Positions 1 through 5,879 of a stretch of DNA of 10,240 bases are shown here, piece by piece. Source of the stretch: Clostridiales bacterium. GTDB taxonomy: Bacteria > Bacillota > Clostridia > Lachnospirales > Lachnospiraceae. Below the pieces are notes generated by a model that saw only the letters and a program-made list of their open reading frames with translations, did not search any database and was not told the DNA's origin. A program made the position numbers and the translations under genes. Within the stretch, counting starts at the first letter, position 1. Each line of letters opens with the position of its first letter. The stretch covers positions 1 through 10,240 of the forward strand of contig DXXQ01000199.1 of the NCBI GenBank assembly GCA_019416265.1, written 5' to 3'.

Positions 1-951
1 GCACAGCTTTCCGTAGAAGATACCGTGAGATTTTTTGAAGAGATCGGCATTGTGACTGTGAGCAGAAACGGTTATCTTTATCCAAGGAGCGGACAGGCGC
101 AAAGCGTAACCGATGTTCTTTGTATGGAGGCGCGCAATCTCGGGGTGAAGCTCAAAACCAACCAGAAGGTCACTTCCCTTTCCTGCAAGCAGGGAAGATG
201 GAAGGTTACGACAACAGACTGGCATTATGAGGGGGACGCCGTAATCCTTGCCGGCGGCTCCAAAGCTTCGGCTATTGCCGGCTCTGACGGAAGCTGCTAT
301 GACCTTGCCGAAAGCCAGGGACATACCCTTGTTCCGGTTTACCCTGCACTGACAGCGCTGAAATGCAGGGGGAAAAACTTTAAAGCATGGTCCGGTGTCC
401 GGACAGGGGGAGAGATCACTCTTTTGATAGACGGAAAGCCCTTCAAAAAAGAACAGGGGGAGCTTCAGCTTACAGAGTACGGTGTTTCCGGTATTCCGGT
501 ATTCCAGTTAAGCCGTTATGCTGTCTGCGCCCTGAGAGAGGGACACAGGGTCGGCCTGACTCTGGATTTCTTTCCGGAATATACGAAGGAGGAGCTAAAA
601 AAGCTTCTTTTTGGCCGAAAGGAGCATTGCCCGTATAAAACGGAAAAAGAACTGCTCATCGGCCTTTTGCCTGAAAAGCTGATCAAGGTTCTTGCTTCTG
701 ACAGGGATTTCCCCAATTCTCTGAAGGATTTTCCTCTGGAGGTTACAGATACCATGTCCTTTGCCCAGGCACAGGTCTGCTGCGGAGGCGTGGACACTGC
801 AGAGGTGAATCCCCGCACAATGGAGTCCAGGCTGAAAAAAGGGCTGTATTTCGCAGGGGAGCTGCTTGATATCGACGGAATCTGCGGCGGCTATAATTTA
901 CAGTGGGCATGGTCCAGCGGAGCGGCAGCAGGAAGCCATGCGGCAAAATAA
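1..951 (+). CDS. HI0933/BaiN-family NAD(P)/FAD-dependent oxidoreductase, 5' truncated by window
   Basis: This is a partial flavoprotein. Frame 1 is open from base 1, so the true start lies upstream. A GTG at 25 is internal: the reading continues before it (AQLSVEDT), and the family is usually about 400 residues against 316 seen here, so roughly 90-100 residues including the N-terminal GxGxxG dinucleotide fold are missing. Visible family hallmarks are the YPRSGQAQSV stretch (about bases 79-108), VILAGGSKAS (about 241-270), GGVDTAEVNPRTMESRL (about 784-834), and near the C-terminus YFAGELLDIDG followed by CGGYNLQWAW, which forms the end of the FAD site. The substrate is unknown. BaiN of bile-acid-converting clostridia belongs to this family, but nothing here points to bile acids. 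It probably shares a transcript with the next gene, 35 nt downstream. The family call is firm; the function is not. Confidence 0.9.
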   Translation, partial: AQLSVEDTVRFFEEIGIVTVSRNGYLYPRSGQAQSVTDVLCMEARNLGVKLKTNQKVTSLSCKQGRWKVTTTDWHYEGDAVILAGGSKASAIAGSDGSCYDLAESQGHTLVPVYPALTALKCRGKNFKAWSGVRTGGEITLLIDGKPFKKEQGELQLTEYGVSGIPVFQLSRYAVCALREGHRVGLTLDFFPEYTKEELKKLLFGRKEHCPYKTEKELLIGLLPEKLIKVLASDRDFPNSLKDFPLEVTDTMSFAQAQVCCGGVDTAEVNPRTMESRLKKGLYFAGELLDIDGICGGYNLQWAWSSGAAAGSHAAK

Positions 952-973
952 CAGACGACTATCAATATTTTAC

Positions 974-980
974 AGGAGGT
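974..980 (+). promoter_or_regulatory. Strong ribosome binding site that fixes the start of the second flavoprotein
   Basis: AGGAGGT lies 6 nt before the ATG at 987. The frame stays open back to a GTG at 903 inside the previous gene, but the ideal Shine-Dalgarno spacing and the family-like N-terminus MIRISQMKLP favour 987. Confidence 0.85.
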
Positions 981-986
981 AGCCCT

Positions 987-2573
987 ATGATTCGGATTTC
1001 ACAGATGAAGCTTCCGGTGGGACACAGCGATGCACAGCTGGAAAAAAAGATTTCCAGACTTCTGAAATGTCCCGGAACTCCTTTTACCTATACCATTCGA
1101 AAGCAGTCCCTTGATTCCCGCCGCAAAAATGACAAAATGTTTGTCTATACGGTAGATGTGGAAATCAAAGGAGAAGAAAAAATCCTAAAAAAGGTTGGCA
1201 ATAATAATATTACGTTAACCAATGAAAAGCCTTATACCTTCCCTGAGCCGGGAACCTCCCTTTTGGCTCATCCTCCCGTTATTATCGGCAGCGGTCCTGC
1301 AGGTCTTTTTTGTGCCTGGTATCTTGCCCGTGCCGGATATCAGCCCATTGTACTGGAACGAGGGGAGGAGGCAGACAGACGCCTTCTGACTGTGGAAAAA
1401 TTCTGGAAGGACGGAGTGCTTGACCCGGATTCCAATGTACAGTTCGGAGAAGGGGGCGCAGGGACGTTTTCCGATGGAAAGCTCAATACGCTTGTAAAGG
1501 ATCCCTTCGGCAGAAACCATGAGGTGCTGTACCGTTTTGTACAGGCAGGAGCCCCGGCAGAGATCCTGTATCAGCAAAAGCCCCATCTGGGGACAGATGT
1601 TCTCATCGATATTGTGCAGAACATGAGAAAAGAAATCGAAGAGATGGGAGGAAGCTTCCGTTTCCGCGCAAAGGCGACAGATCTGATTTTTGAAAACAGC
1701 CGGTTAAAGGCAGTGGAGATCAACGGCTGCGAACAGATTCCGGCTCAGGTCTGTGTTCTTGCCATTGGACACAGCGCGCGGGATACCTTTGAAATGCTTG
1801 AAAAGCGCGGGGTTTACATGGAACCCAAGGCATTTGCAGTGGGACTTCGAATCGAACATCCCCAAAAGATGATCAATCTGGATTTATACGGAGAGGAAGA
1901 AAATGAGGTTCTGGGGGCAGCGGCCTATAAGGTGACGCATAAGTGTGCAAATGGCAGGGGAGTTTATTCTTTCTGTATGTGTCCCGGTGGCTATGTGGTA
2001 AATGCTTCCTCTGAAGAGGGAAGGCTTGCCGTAAACGGTATGAGCTATCAGGCAAGAGATGCAGAAAATGCAAACAGCGCCATGATCGTTACAGTAACCC
2101 CGGAGGATTTTGGGGGCGAAGGGCCTTTGGCTGGAGTGGAATTTCAGCGCACCCTGGAGCGCAGAGCCTGGGAAATGGGACAGGGAAAAATCCCGGTTCA
2201 GCTTTTCGGTGACTTTAAGGCAGATCGTGAAAGCACTGCTTTCGGTGAAGTCACTCCCTGTATGAAGGGGGAGTATATTTTTGGAAATCTCCGCCGTGTT
2301 CTTCCGGAACAGGTCAGCGCCTCCATTGAGGAGGGAGTCACGGCTTTTGGCAGAATCCTTCCGGGCTTTGACAGAGAAGACGCACTTTTAAGCGGAGTGG
2401 AAAGCCGAACCTCCTCGCCTGTGCGTATTGTCCGGGACCAGGAGCTGGTCAGCAATAGGGCGGGGGTTTACCCCTGCGGCGAGGGCGCGGGATATGCAGG
2501 AGGCATTACCAGCGCAGCTATGGACGGTCTGAAAATTGCGGAAACCATTTCTAAAAAATACAGAAACTTTTAA
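987..2573 (+). CDS. FAD-dependent dehydrogenase, COG2509 type
   Basis: A complete 528-residue predicted cytosolic flavoprotein, the usual size for this family. Residues 1-95 form a small N-terminal domain rich in Lys and Arg. The FAD-binding Rossmann motif follows (PPVIIGSGPAGLFCAWYLA, GSGPAG at residues 101-106), with the ribose-binding acid in IVLERG (residues 121-126). Next comes the family hallmark NVQFGEGGAGTFSDGKLNT (about residues 150-168). The C-terminal FAD-closing motif CGEGAGYAGGITSAAMDG begins near residue 497. Members are widespread in Clostridia and Bacteroidetes and are usually annotated only as FAD-dependent protein or NAD(P)/FAD-dependent oxidoreductase; no substrate is established that I know of. 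It follows another flavoprotein by 35 nt, so the two are probably co-transcribed, and a terminator sits directly after its stop. Family identity is high confidence; the reaction is unknown. Confidence 0.9.
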   Translation: MIRISQMKLPVGHSDAQLEKKISRLLKCPGTPFTYTIRKQSLDSRRKNDKMFVYTVDVEIKGEEKILKKVGNNNITLTNEKPYTFPEPGTSLLAHPPVIIGSGPAGLFCAWYLARAGYQPIVLERGEEADRRLLTVEKFWKDGVLDPDSNVQFGEGGAGTFSDGKLNTLVKDPFGRNHEVLYRFVQAGAPAEILYQQKPHLGTDVLIDIVQNMRKEIEEMGGSFRFRAKATDLIFENSRLKAVEINGCEQIPAQVCVLAIGHSARDTFEMLEKRGVYMEPKAFAVGLRIEHPQKMINLDLYGEEENEVLGAAAYKVTHKCANGRGVYSFCMCPGGYVVNASSEEGRLAVNGMSYQARDAENANSAMIVTVTPEDFGGEGPLAGVEFQRTLERRAWEMGQGKIPVQLFGDFKADRESTAFGEVTPCMKGEYIFGNLRRVLPEQVSASIEEGVTAFGRILPGFDREDALLSGVESRTSSPVRIVRDQELVSNRAGVYPCGEGAGYAGGITSAAMDGLKIAETISKKYRNF

Positions 2574-2599
2574 GGGAGAGTGTACATCTCCCTTTTTTT
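2572..2599 (+). terminator. Rho-independent terminator after the flavoprotein genes
   Basis: AAGGGAGA (2572-2579) pairs with TCTCCCTT (2587-2594) across a 7-nt loop, giving an 8-bp stem that includes the last two bases of the stop codon. A T run through 2599 follows. The form is classical, and it separates the flavoprotein pair from the cell-shape operon. Confidence 0.82.
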
Positions 2600-2609
2600 A
2601 TGCTAGAAT
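2581..2609 (+). promoter_or_regulatory. Candidate sigma-A promoter for the radC-mre-min-rodA operon
   Basis: TGTACA at 2581-2586 (4 of 6 to TTGACA), a 17-nt spacer, and TAGAAT at 2604-2609 (5 of 6 to TATAAT) preceded by TGC, an extended -10. Predicted transcription start is near 2616, giving a leader of about 70 nt. The -35 lies in the loop of the preceding terminator. A second extended -10, TGC-TATATT (2616-2624), sits 15 nt downstream but lacks a good -35. Inferred from consensus only. Confidence 0.5.
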
Positions 2610-2627
2610 ATAGAGTGCTATATTTCG

Positions 2628-2679
2628 CAGTCCGGGAATGCGCCGGCATCCGGGACTGTACTGCCTTAAAGAGCGGCAG
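2628..2679 (+). promoter_or_regulatory. Two small hairpins in the radC leader
   Basis: Hairpin 1: CAGTCC (2628-2633) pairs with GGACTG (2653-2658), and after one G-G mismatch GGA (2635-2637) pairs with TCC (2649-2651), with a possible two further pairs around a CGCCGG loop. Hairpin 2: CTGCC (2661-2665) pairs with GGCAG (2675-2679). No T run follows either, so they are not terminators. The weak ribosome binding site AGGG (2678-2681) overlaps the right arm of hairpin 2. I recognise no known riboswitch or RNA family. Any regulatory role is inference. Confidence 0.35.
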
Positions 2680-2688
2680 GGTTGAATT

Positions 2689-3390
2689 ATGAATGAAAAT
2701 ATTAAAAATTTGCCGGAAACGCAGCGCCCCTACGAAAAATGCCTTCGTCAGGGAGTGAGCGCGCTAAGTGACAGTGAGCTTCTTGCCGTGATACTGAGAA
2801 GCGGCACAATGGGAACAAATTCCATCTCTCTGTCCAACAAGATACTGAAAAATATGGAGAATGCTTCCTATCCCGGACTGACCGGACTTCTGCATGTGTC
2901 TGCAGAGGAACTGATGAAGATTCCGGGGATCGGGAAGGTAAAGGCAGTCCAGCTGAAATGCATCGGGGAGCTTTCCAAGCGGATCGCCTGTACGTCGGCC
3001 AGAGGGCAGCTTACCTTTGACAATCCATCCTCCATAGCAGGCTATTATATGGAAAGGCTCCGCCATGAAGAACAGGAGCTGATGATCGTCATGATGCTGG
3101 ACACCAGGAATCATTTTCTGGGGGAAGAGCTTCTCACCAGGGGAACAGTGAACGCCACACTGATCACACCCAGAGAGGTATTTCTGGAAGCGCTGCGCCG
3201 TCACGCCGCAGGCCTGATCCTGATACATAATCATCCCAGCGGAGATCCGGAGCCGAGCAGCAATGACAGAACTGTAACTGCCAGGATTTATCAGGCAGGG
3301 GAATTATTGGGTATCCATCTTCTCGACCACGTTGTGATCGGGGATCACCGGTATTTCAGCTTCAGGGAAGAAGGATATATGGAAAGCTGA
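2689..3390 (+). CDS. radC: RadC family JAB/MPN+ protein
   Basis: A complete 233-residue RadC/YicR-type protein of normal family length. The N-terminal part has the UPF0758 signature and a helix-hairpin-helix segment, IPGIGKVKAVQL (residues 78-89), typical of DNA-associated proteins. The C-terminal JAB/MPN+ domain carries the metal-site motif IHNHPSGDPEPSSND, with H180, H182 and D193 as likely metal ligands and S185-G187-type loop residues around them. The family was once tied to DNA repair, but that assignment rests on weak ground and the true role is unsettled. It is the first gene after a terminator and candidate promoter, and only 12 nt separate it from the mreB-like gene, so it seems to head the cell-shape operon. 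This pairing with mre genes is common in Firmicutes. Its start has only a weak ribosome binding site (AGGG at 2678-2681, 7 nt spacing). Confidence 0.93.
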   Translation: MNENIKNLPETQRPYEKCLRQGVSALSDSELLAVILRSGTMGTNSISLSNKILKNMENASYPGLTGLLHVSAEELMKIPGIGKVKAVQLKCIGELSKRIACTSARGQLTFDNPSSIAGYYMERLRHEEQELMIVMMLDTRNHFLGEELLTRGTVNATLITPREVFLEALRRHAAGLILIHNHPSGDPEPSSNDRTVTARIYQAGELLGIHLLDHVVIGDHRYFSFREEGYMES

Positions 3391-3402
3391 AGGGACAGAT
3401 AT

Positions 3403-4416
3403 ATGCTGTTTGAAAAAACTTACGGAATAGATTTGGGGAGCAGTTCCGTAAAAGTCTATTCTTTTTTTAAAAACAAAAGTTACATTGAAAAAAATATGAT
3501 CGCGTCCAAGGGACGCAGGATAATCGCCGTGGGCAATGACGCATACGAAATGTTTGAAAAGGAACCTGCTGACATTTCCGTGAATTCGCCGATGGCTTTT
3601 GGCATGATCGCCAATCTGGAACTGCAGGAGATCGTGCTTTACAGTATGATGAAGAAAATTGACCGGATCCGGGGAGTGAATTCCGTTATGTATTTCACCG
3701 TGCCTTTGGATATGACGGCGATTGAAAAACGTGCCTACTATTATGTGGCAAACGGGCACTGGCTTCACCAGAACCGGGTGTTCATGGTGGAGGCTCCTAT
3801 TGCAGATGCCATTGCCATGGGAGTAAATCTGGAGGACGGCGAGGGCAGCATGGTGGTCAACATCGGCGCCCAGAGCACCTATTTTTCCATTATCACAGAC
3901 GGGAAGATCATTATCAGCAGGAAGATTCCCATTGGAGGCCGGCAGATGAACGAGGCGATCTGCAGTGAGGTACGAAAGCGCTATAATCTGCAGATCGGAA
4001 CACGGACAGGCAAACGTCTGAAAATGGTCATGGGCCGTCTCAATGACCAGAAAAAAGAGGCGCGGAAGGTTGTGGGGATCGACAGTGTTTCCGGGCTTCC
4101 GAGAGAGGAGGTCATCTCCTCCTATGTGGTAAATGCCGGAATCATGAACTGCGTCAATGAGATCGCCGGGGAAATGAAAACCTTTCTGGAACGTATCCCT
4201 CCGCAGATTTCTTATCACATTGCAAAAGAAGGGATTTACCTCACAGGCGGAAGTACAAGGCTTCCCTATATCGACCATTACCTGGCAAGCTATACAGGCT
4301 TTACCTTTAATCTCTCAGACCTGTATGAAACTTCCGCCGTGAGCGGCCTGGAAAAGATCATCCGGGACAGGGAGCTGCGAAAGTGGGCAACGCCTGTGAA
4401 GCAGAGGAAGCTTTAA
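3403..4416 (+). CDS. mreB: Divergent MreB-like actin (rod shape-determining protein) with altered ATPase site
   Basis: A 337-residue actin-fold protein of normal MreB length. Its place ahead of mreC and mreD marks it as the operon's MreB, a membrane-associated filament that guides wall elongation. Visible motifs are phosphate 1, GIDLGSSSVKVY (residues 8-19); a MreB-like VPLDMTAIEKRA (100-111); the region around VEAPIADAI (129-137); phosphate 2, MVVNIGAQSTYFSII (150-164); and the adenosine motif YLTGGSTRLPYID (279-291). Aligned by eye without gaps to Thermotoga MreB as I recall it, the phosphate-2 Asp is Asn153 here, and the Glu before the Pro of the EEP motif (catalytic E131) is Ala131. The GGGT loop has become GAQST. 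These changes predict poor ATP hydrolysis. The tail is basic. The start is supported by AGGGA at 3391-3395, just after the radC stop. A canonical mreB elsewhere in the genome is possible. Confidence 0.85.
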   Translation: MLFEKTYGIDLGSSSVKVYSFFKNKSYIEKNMIASKGRRIIAVGNDAYEMFEKEPADISVNSPMAFGMIANLELQEIVLYSMMKKIDRIRGVNSVMYFTVPLDMTAIEKRAYYYVANGHWLHQNRVFMVEAPIADAIAMGVNLEDGEGSMVVNIGAQSTYFSIITDGKIIISRKIPIGGRQMNEAICSEVRKRYNLQIGTRTGKRLKMVMGRLNDQKKEARKVVGIDSVSGLPREEVISSYVVNAGIMNCVNEIAGEMKTFLERIPPQISYHIAKEGIYLTGGSTRLPYIDHYLASYTGFTFNLSDLYETSAVSGLEKIIRDRELRKWATPVKQRKL

Positions 4417-4468
4417 AAGCGCTTCTCTTGATATGAACAGATTATTATAAATTTCCAGGGGGACGAGA

Positions 4469-5362
4469 ATGAAAAATCTGAAAAAGAAAATTCAGTTCAG
4501 AATCAACTTAAAAAGCAAACATCTTCTGGTGATCATGACTATTTTCTGTATTAGCTGTATTGCCGCAACCTTTGCATCCGGGGTGACGTCCGCTCCTTTG
4601 CAGAGGGCTGCCGGTACGATCATTGTGCCTTTTGAAAAGAGCATCAACAAGATCGGCTCTCTTCTTTTAGACGCCAGGGCGGCCTTCCGTGACAAGAAGG
4701 AGCTTCTGCTTGAAAACGAGGAGCTTAAGGCAGAGCTTGACAGCCTGACTGCACAGAACAATAAGCTGATCCAGGATCAGACGGAGCTTTCCCGTTTAAA
4801 AGCGCTTTATAAGCTTGACGAGGAATATTCCGACTATCCGAAGATCGCTGCAAGCATCATCTCCAAGGATCCGGGCAACTGGTATGATACCTTTATGATC
4901 AATAAGGGAACCGCCGACGGAGTTCGCATTGACAACAACGTGATCGCAGGAAAGGGACTGGTGGGGATCGTTACAGAGGTTGGCCCTCACTGGGCGACTG
5001 TGCGCTCGATCATCGACGACAGCAGCAATGTCAGCGCCATGACAGTGAGCACCTCTGACAACTGTGTGGTCGAGGGGGATCTTGAGCTGATCGACGAGGG
5101 GAAGCTCAGCTTTCACCAGCTTTATGACCAGGATAATAAGATCACGGCCGGAGAAAGGATCGTGACCTCCAATATCAGTGAAAAGTATGTGCCGGGTCTT
5201 TTCATCGGCTACGTCAGCGAGATCGACCAGGACAGCAACAACCTGACAAAAACAGGAACTCTTGTGACACCGGTGGATTTCCGCCATTTGCGGGAGGTCT
5301 TTGTCATAACAGTCAACAAGCAGGACGGCATATCTGAGGAGGGAGCTGCGGATGAAAAGTAA
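4469..5362 (+). CDS. mreC: Rod shape-determining protein MreC
   Basis: A 297-residue bitopic membrane protein of typical MreC length. A basic cytoplasmic N-terminus (residues 1-18) is followed by one transmembrane helix (about 19-38). A leucine- and glutamate-rich coiled coil spans about 73-116 and includes LLLENEELKAELDSL. The extracellular MreC beta domain follows, with NWYDTFMINKGTADGV (137-152) and a GLVGIV element (163-168) that are typical of the family. MreC dimerises outside the membrane and is known in other bacteria to bind and activate PBP2. The ribosome binding site AGGGGGA (4457-4463) lies 5 nt before the ATG. The gene is 52 nt after the mreB-like gene and overlaps mreD by 11 nt, which suggests translational coupling. 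Confidence 0.95.
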   Translation: MKNLKKKIQFRINLKSKHLLVIMTIFCISCIAATFASGVTSAPLQRAAGTIIVPFEKSINKIGSLLLDARAAFRDKKELLLENEELKAELDSLTAQNNKLIQDQTELSRLKALYKLDEEYSDYPKIAASIISKDPGNWYDTFMINKGTADGVRIDNNVIAGKGLVGIVTEVGPHWATVRSIIDDSSNVSAMTVSTSDNCVVEGDLELIDEGKLSFHQLYDQDNKITAGERIVTSNISEKYVPGLFIGYVSEIDQDSNNLTKTGTLVTPVDFRHLREVFVITVNKQDGISEEGAADEK

Positions 5363-5879
5363 AATAGTTCTTTTTTTCACGATCATCGGCTGTTTTCTTC
5401 TTCAGTGTACTGTGCTCCATGTAATTTCCATTGGCTCCATAACGCCGAATCTGATCCTGATCCTCTGCGTTTCCATGGGGCTGATGCGGGGAAGAAAAAG
5501 CGGTCTGTGGACAGGCTTTTTCTCCGGACTTCTCATTGATATGTTTTATGGATCCGTGTTTGGCTTTTATGCGCTGATCTATATGTATACAGGCTTTATC
5601 AGCGGCTACGCCCACCGCGTCTGCTATGACGACGACGTAAAGGTGCCCATGATGCTTGTGGCGGGAACAGATCTGATTTATAATCTGGCTGTCTATGGCA
5701 TTCAGTTCCTGCTGAGGGGAAGGCTGGGCCTTGGAACTTATTTATACCGAATTATCATTCCTGAGATATTTTACACGGTATTTCTCACCCTGATCGTTTA
5801 CAGGGTGTTTTATTACATTAACTATCATTTCATGAGTATTACCAGGAAAGAAAGTGAGTCTATTTGGGTACTAAAATAA
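5352..5879 (+). CDS. mreD: Rod shape-determining protein MreD
   Basis: A 175-residue polytopic membrane protein, close to the usual MreD size, with five or six hydrophobic segments at about residues 5-25, 32-46, 52-68, 70-86, 99-121 and 133-158. The family features PNLILIL (32-38) and the GxxxGFFSGLLIDMFYG region (51-67) followed by FGFYALIYMYTGFISG are clear. MreD is a membrane partner of MreC in the elongation complex; its precise biochemical action is not settled. The start codon lies inside the end of mreC with a strong ribosome binding site, AGGAGGG (5337-5343), 8 nt upstream. Its 3' end overlaps the likely PBP2 start by 16 nt. Confidence 0.92.
   Translation: MKSKIVLFFTIIGCFLLQCTVLHVISIGSITPNLILILCVSMGLMRGRKSGLWTGFFSGLLIDMFYGSVFGFYALIYMYTGFISGYAHRVCYDDDVKVPMMLVAGTDLIYNLAVYGIQFLLRGRLGLGTYLYRIIIPEIFYTVFLTLIVYRVFYYINYHFMSITRKESESIWVLK
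5850..5857 (+). promoter_or_regulatory. Candidate ribosome binding site for the PBP2 TTG start, inside mreD
   Basis: GAAAGTGA matches part of GGAGGTGA and lies 6 nt before TTG at 5864. An in-frame TGA at 5855-5857 closes the frame just upstream, and the next common start codon is a GTG at 5918 inside the membrane anchor, so TTG 5864 is the best choice. The match is weak, so coupling to mreD translation is likely. Confidence 0.5.

Noticed and set aside
903..986. Longer start of the second flavoprotein at GTG 903
   Set aside because: It would overlap the first gene by 49 nt, and the added residues do not look like the family. ATG 987 has an excellent ribosome binding site.
3304..4278. A long open frame of 324 codons on the minus strand, opposite the end of radC and the mreB-like gene
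   Set aside because: It lies antisense to two genes with clear family motifs. Its translation is rich in His, Cys and Phe without any motif I recognise, as expected from a codon-bias shadow.
4407..4452. Possible hairpin (GAAGC 4407-4411 with GCTTC 4421-4425) and promoter (TTGATA 4428-4433, TATAAA 4446-4451) before mreC
   Set aside because: No T run follows the hairpin, and the -35 to -10 spacer is only 12 nt, too short for a normal promoter.
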